Position numbers and translations under genes: made by a program | In this document: one piece after another, positions 7,054 through 7,713 of the stretch | Layout: each line of letters opens with the position of its first letter | Position numbering within the stretch: position 1 is the first letter of the stretch | The notes under the pieces: generated by a model | What the model saw: the letters and a program-made list of their open reading frames with translations, nothing else | What the model was told of the DNA's origin: nothing | Databases searched by the model: none | Assembly (NCBI GenBank): GCA_009705435.1 | Contig: WLTJ01000070.1 | Location: 1 to 7,713 of the forward strand | From: Actinomycetota bacterium | GTDB taxonomy: Bacteria > Actinomycetota > Acidimicrobiia > Acidimicrobiales > Ilumatobacteraceae | Length of the DNA: 7,713 nt | Direction: 5' to 3'

Positions 7054-7058
7054 CTCCT
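7054..7058 (-). promoter_or_regulatory. Ribosome binding site of the second LLM oxidoreductase
   Basis: The minus strand reads AGGAG, 7 bases before the GTG at 7046. It fixes that non-ATG start and lies just inside the short gap behind the DUF1330-like gene. Confidence 0.75.
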
Positions 7059-7060
7059 AG

Positions 7061-7713
7061 TTAGTTGCGCATCAGGTCAAGAAGCGGTTGAAGAATCATT
7101 GCGTATCGCGTCGGGTTTGCGAGATTCGCGCTAGCAGTCACGAGCACCTCCGCATCAGCCTGGGTGATGATGTCCCACGTGGCCGTCGTCCAGGTTCGCT
7201 CGTCGCCGACGATCACTCCTTCAACGGCGTATGTGCCGACACGCCGCGCCGAAACGAGTGAAGCGAAGTCAGTTGAGGGTTGCTCGTTGCTGACTTGTAC
7301 GAGTACCAGATCACCTTCGTTGAGCATTGACCAGTCCGGAGGCTGGGGGGAATCATCTGTCGGCATTGTGGCCATCACAATGGTGAATTCCATAGCGGCA
7401 TCTTTATGGTCATGTAACTCAATGAATTCTGGAAGTTGCTGCATCTCCATCATGGCCATGCGCTTGGGATAAAAAGCGACTGCCACACGGTCCCAAGAAA
7501 TAGCGTCTCCTGAAATTTGATGGATCACGTTGGATACGAAAAACACCCGTCCACCAACGTCGGCTAGGGGACCAGTGGGGTTATACAAGAGGTCGGCATC
7601 CGCGCCACTGATGGACAGATCGCGACCGTCTTGATAATCAGCGATCGGGCGATACTTCATGAGGTTGAGGGCCCACATTGGTTTGTCGTTTGGATCAGCA
7701 AACCAGGTGCTGA
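7061..7713 (-). CDS. DUF1330-like protein with two tandem dimeric alpha/beta-barrel-type halves, N-terminus beyond right edge
   Basis: From the first Met at 7678 the frame gives 205 residues, but it stays open through the last 11 codons to the right edge (reading STWFADPNDKP), and that stretch looks coding, so the true start is probably outside the window. From Met 7678: WALNLMKYRP (2-11), ADYQDGR, then SWDRVAVAFYPKR (61-73) and LPEFIELHDHKDAAMEFTIV (82-101) follow the DUF1330/ferredoxin-like pattern of strand, helix and a strand-loop 'WDRV' motif. The second half has EGVIVGDERTWTTATWDI (153-170) and a final YAMILQPLLDL, again DUF1330-like, so the protein seems to be two such domains in tandem. 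Function is unknown; related folds include small-molecule monooxygenases, isomerases and dehydratases. It is the first visible gene of the LLM-MFS operon, 14 bases upstream of the LLM start. Confidence 0.75.
   Translation of the reverse strand, partial: STWFADPNDKPMWALNLMKYRPIADYQDGRDLSISGADADLLYNPTGPLADVGGRVFFVSNVIHQISGDAISWDRVAVAFYPKRMAMMEMQQLPEFIELHDHKDAAMEFTIVMATMPTDDSPQPPDWSMLNEGDLVLVQVSNEQPSTDFASLVSARRVGTYAVEGVIVGDERTWTTATWDIITQADAEVLVTASANLANPTRYAMILQPLLDLMRN

Overview
The window looks like chromosomal DNA from an F420-using actinobacterium. It has moderate GC (roughly half), dense packing, two different F420-type luciferase-like (LLM) oxidoreductases, an EstB-like serine hydrolase and a two-domain DUF1330-like protein. 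This mix is typical of Actinomycetota, and an aquatic Acidimicrobiia-type genome is a reasonable guess, but no marker gene here fixes the taxon. I found no rRNA, tRNA, IS element, CRISPR array or phage gene.

Layout. On the left, two minus-strand genes form a pair: an alpha/beta hydrolase (1685 down to 792) and a peptidase S51/cyanophycinase-like protein (795 down to the left edge, C-terminus cut off). They overlap by the 4 bases of an ATGA junction. Divergent from them, after a short intergenic stretch, is a plus-strand block: a LarE-type sulfur transferase (about 1771-2631), an LLM oxidoreductase of the Rv3520c-like type (2696-3751) and a serine beta-lactamase-like hydrolase (3751-5037). The last two share one base (TGATG), so they are probably translationally coupled. 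Converging from the right is a minus-strand block: a two-domain DUF1330-like protein (right edge to 7061, N-terminus cut off), a second LLM oxidoreductase of the TIGR03619-like type (7046-6174) and an MFS exporter (6118-4880). The convergent blocks overlap tail to tail by 158 bases.

How the genes may work together. Two F420-type oxidoreductases, two hydrolases and an efflux-type MFS carrier fit uptake-independent transformation or detoxification of small organic compounds (reduction or oxidation, then ester or lactone hydrolysis and export). This is inference from gene families and spacing; no substrate can be read from the sequence. LarE normally supplies sulfur to the nickel-pincer cofactor of lactate racemase-family enzymes, but no larA, larB or larC is visible, so its partners must lie elsewhere.

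The most notable points are the 158-base convergent overlap, in which the hydrolase gains an Arg-rich tail antisense to the last membrane helix of the transporter; the three-cysteine form of LarE, which suggests an iron-sulfur rather than a sacrificial-cysteine mechanism; and the internal duplication in the DUF1330-like protein. I found no clear evidence of a wholly new system. No stretch over 300 bases lacks a gene.
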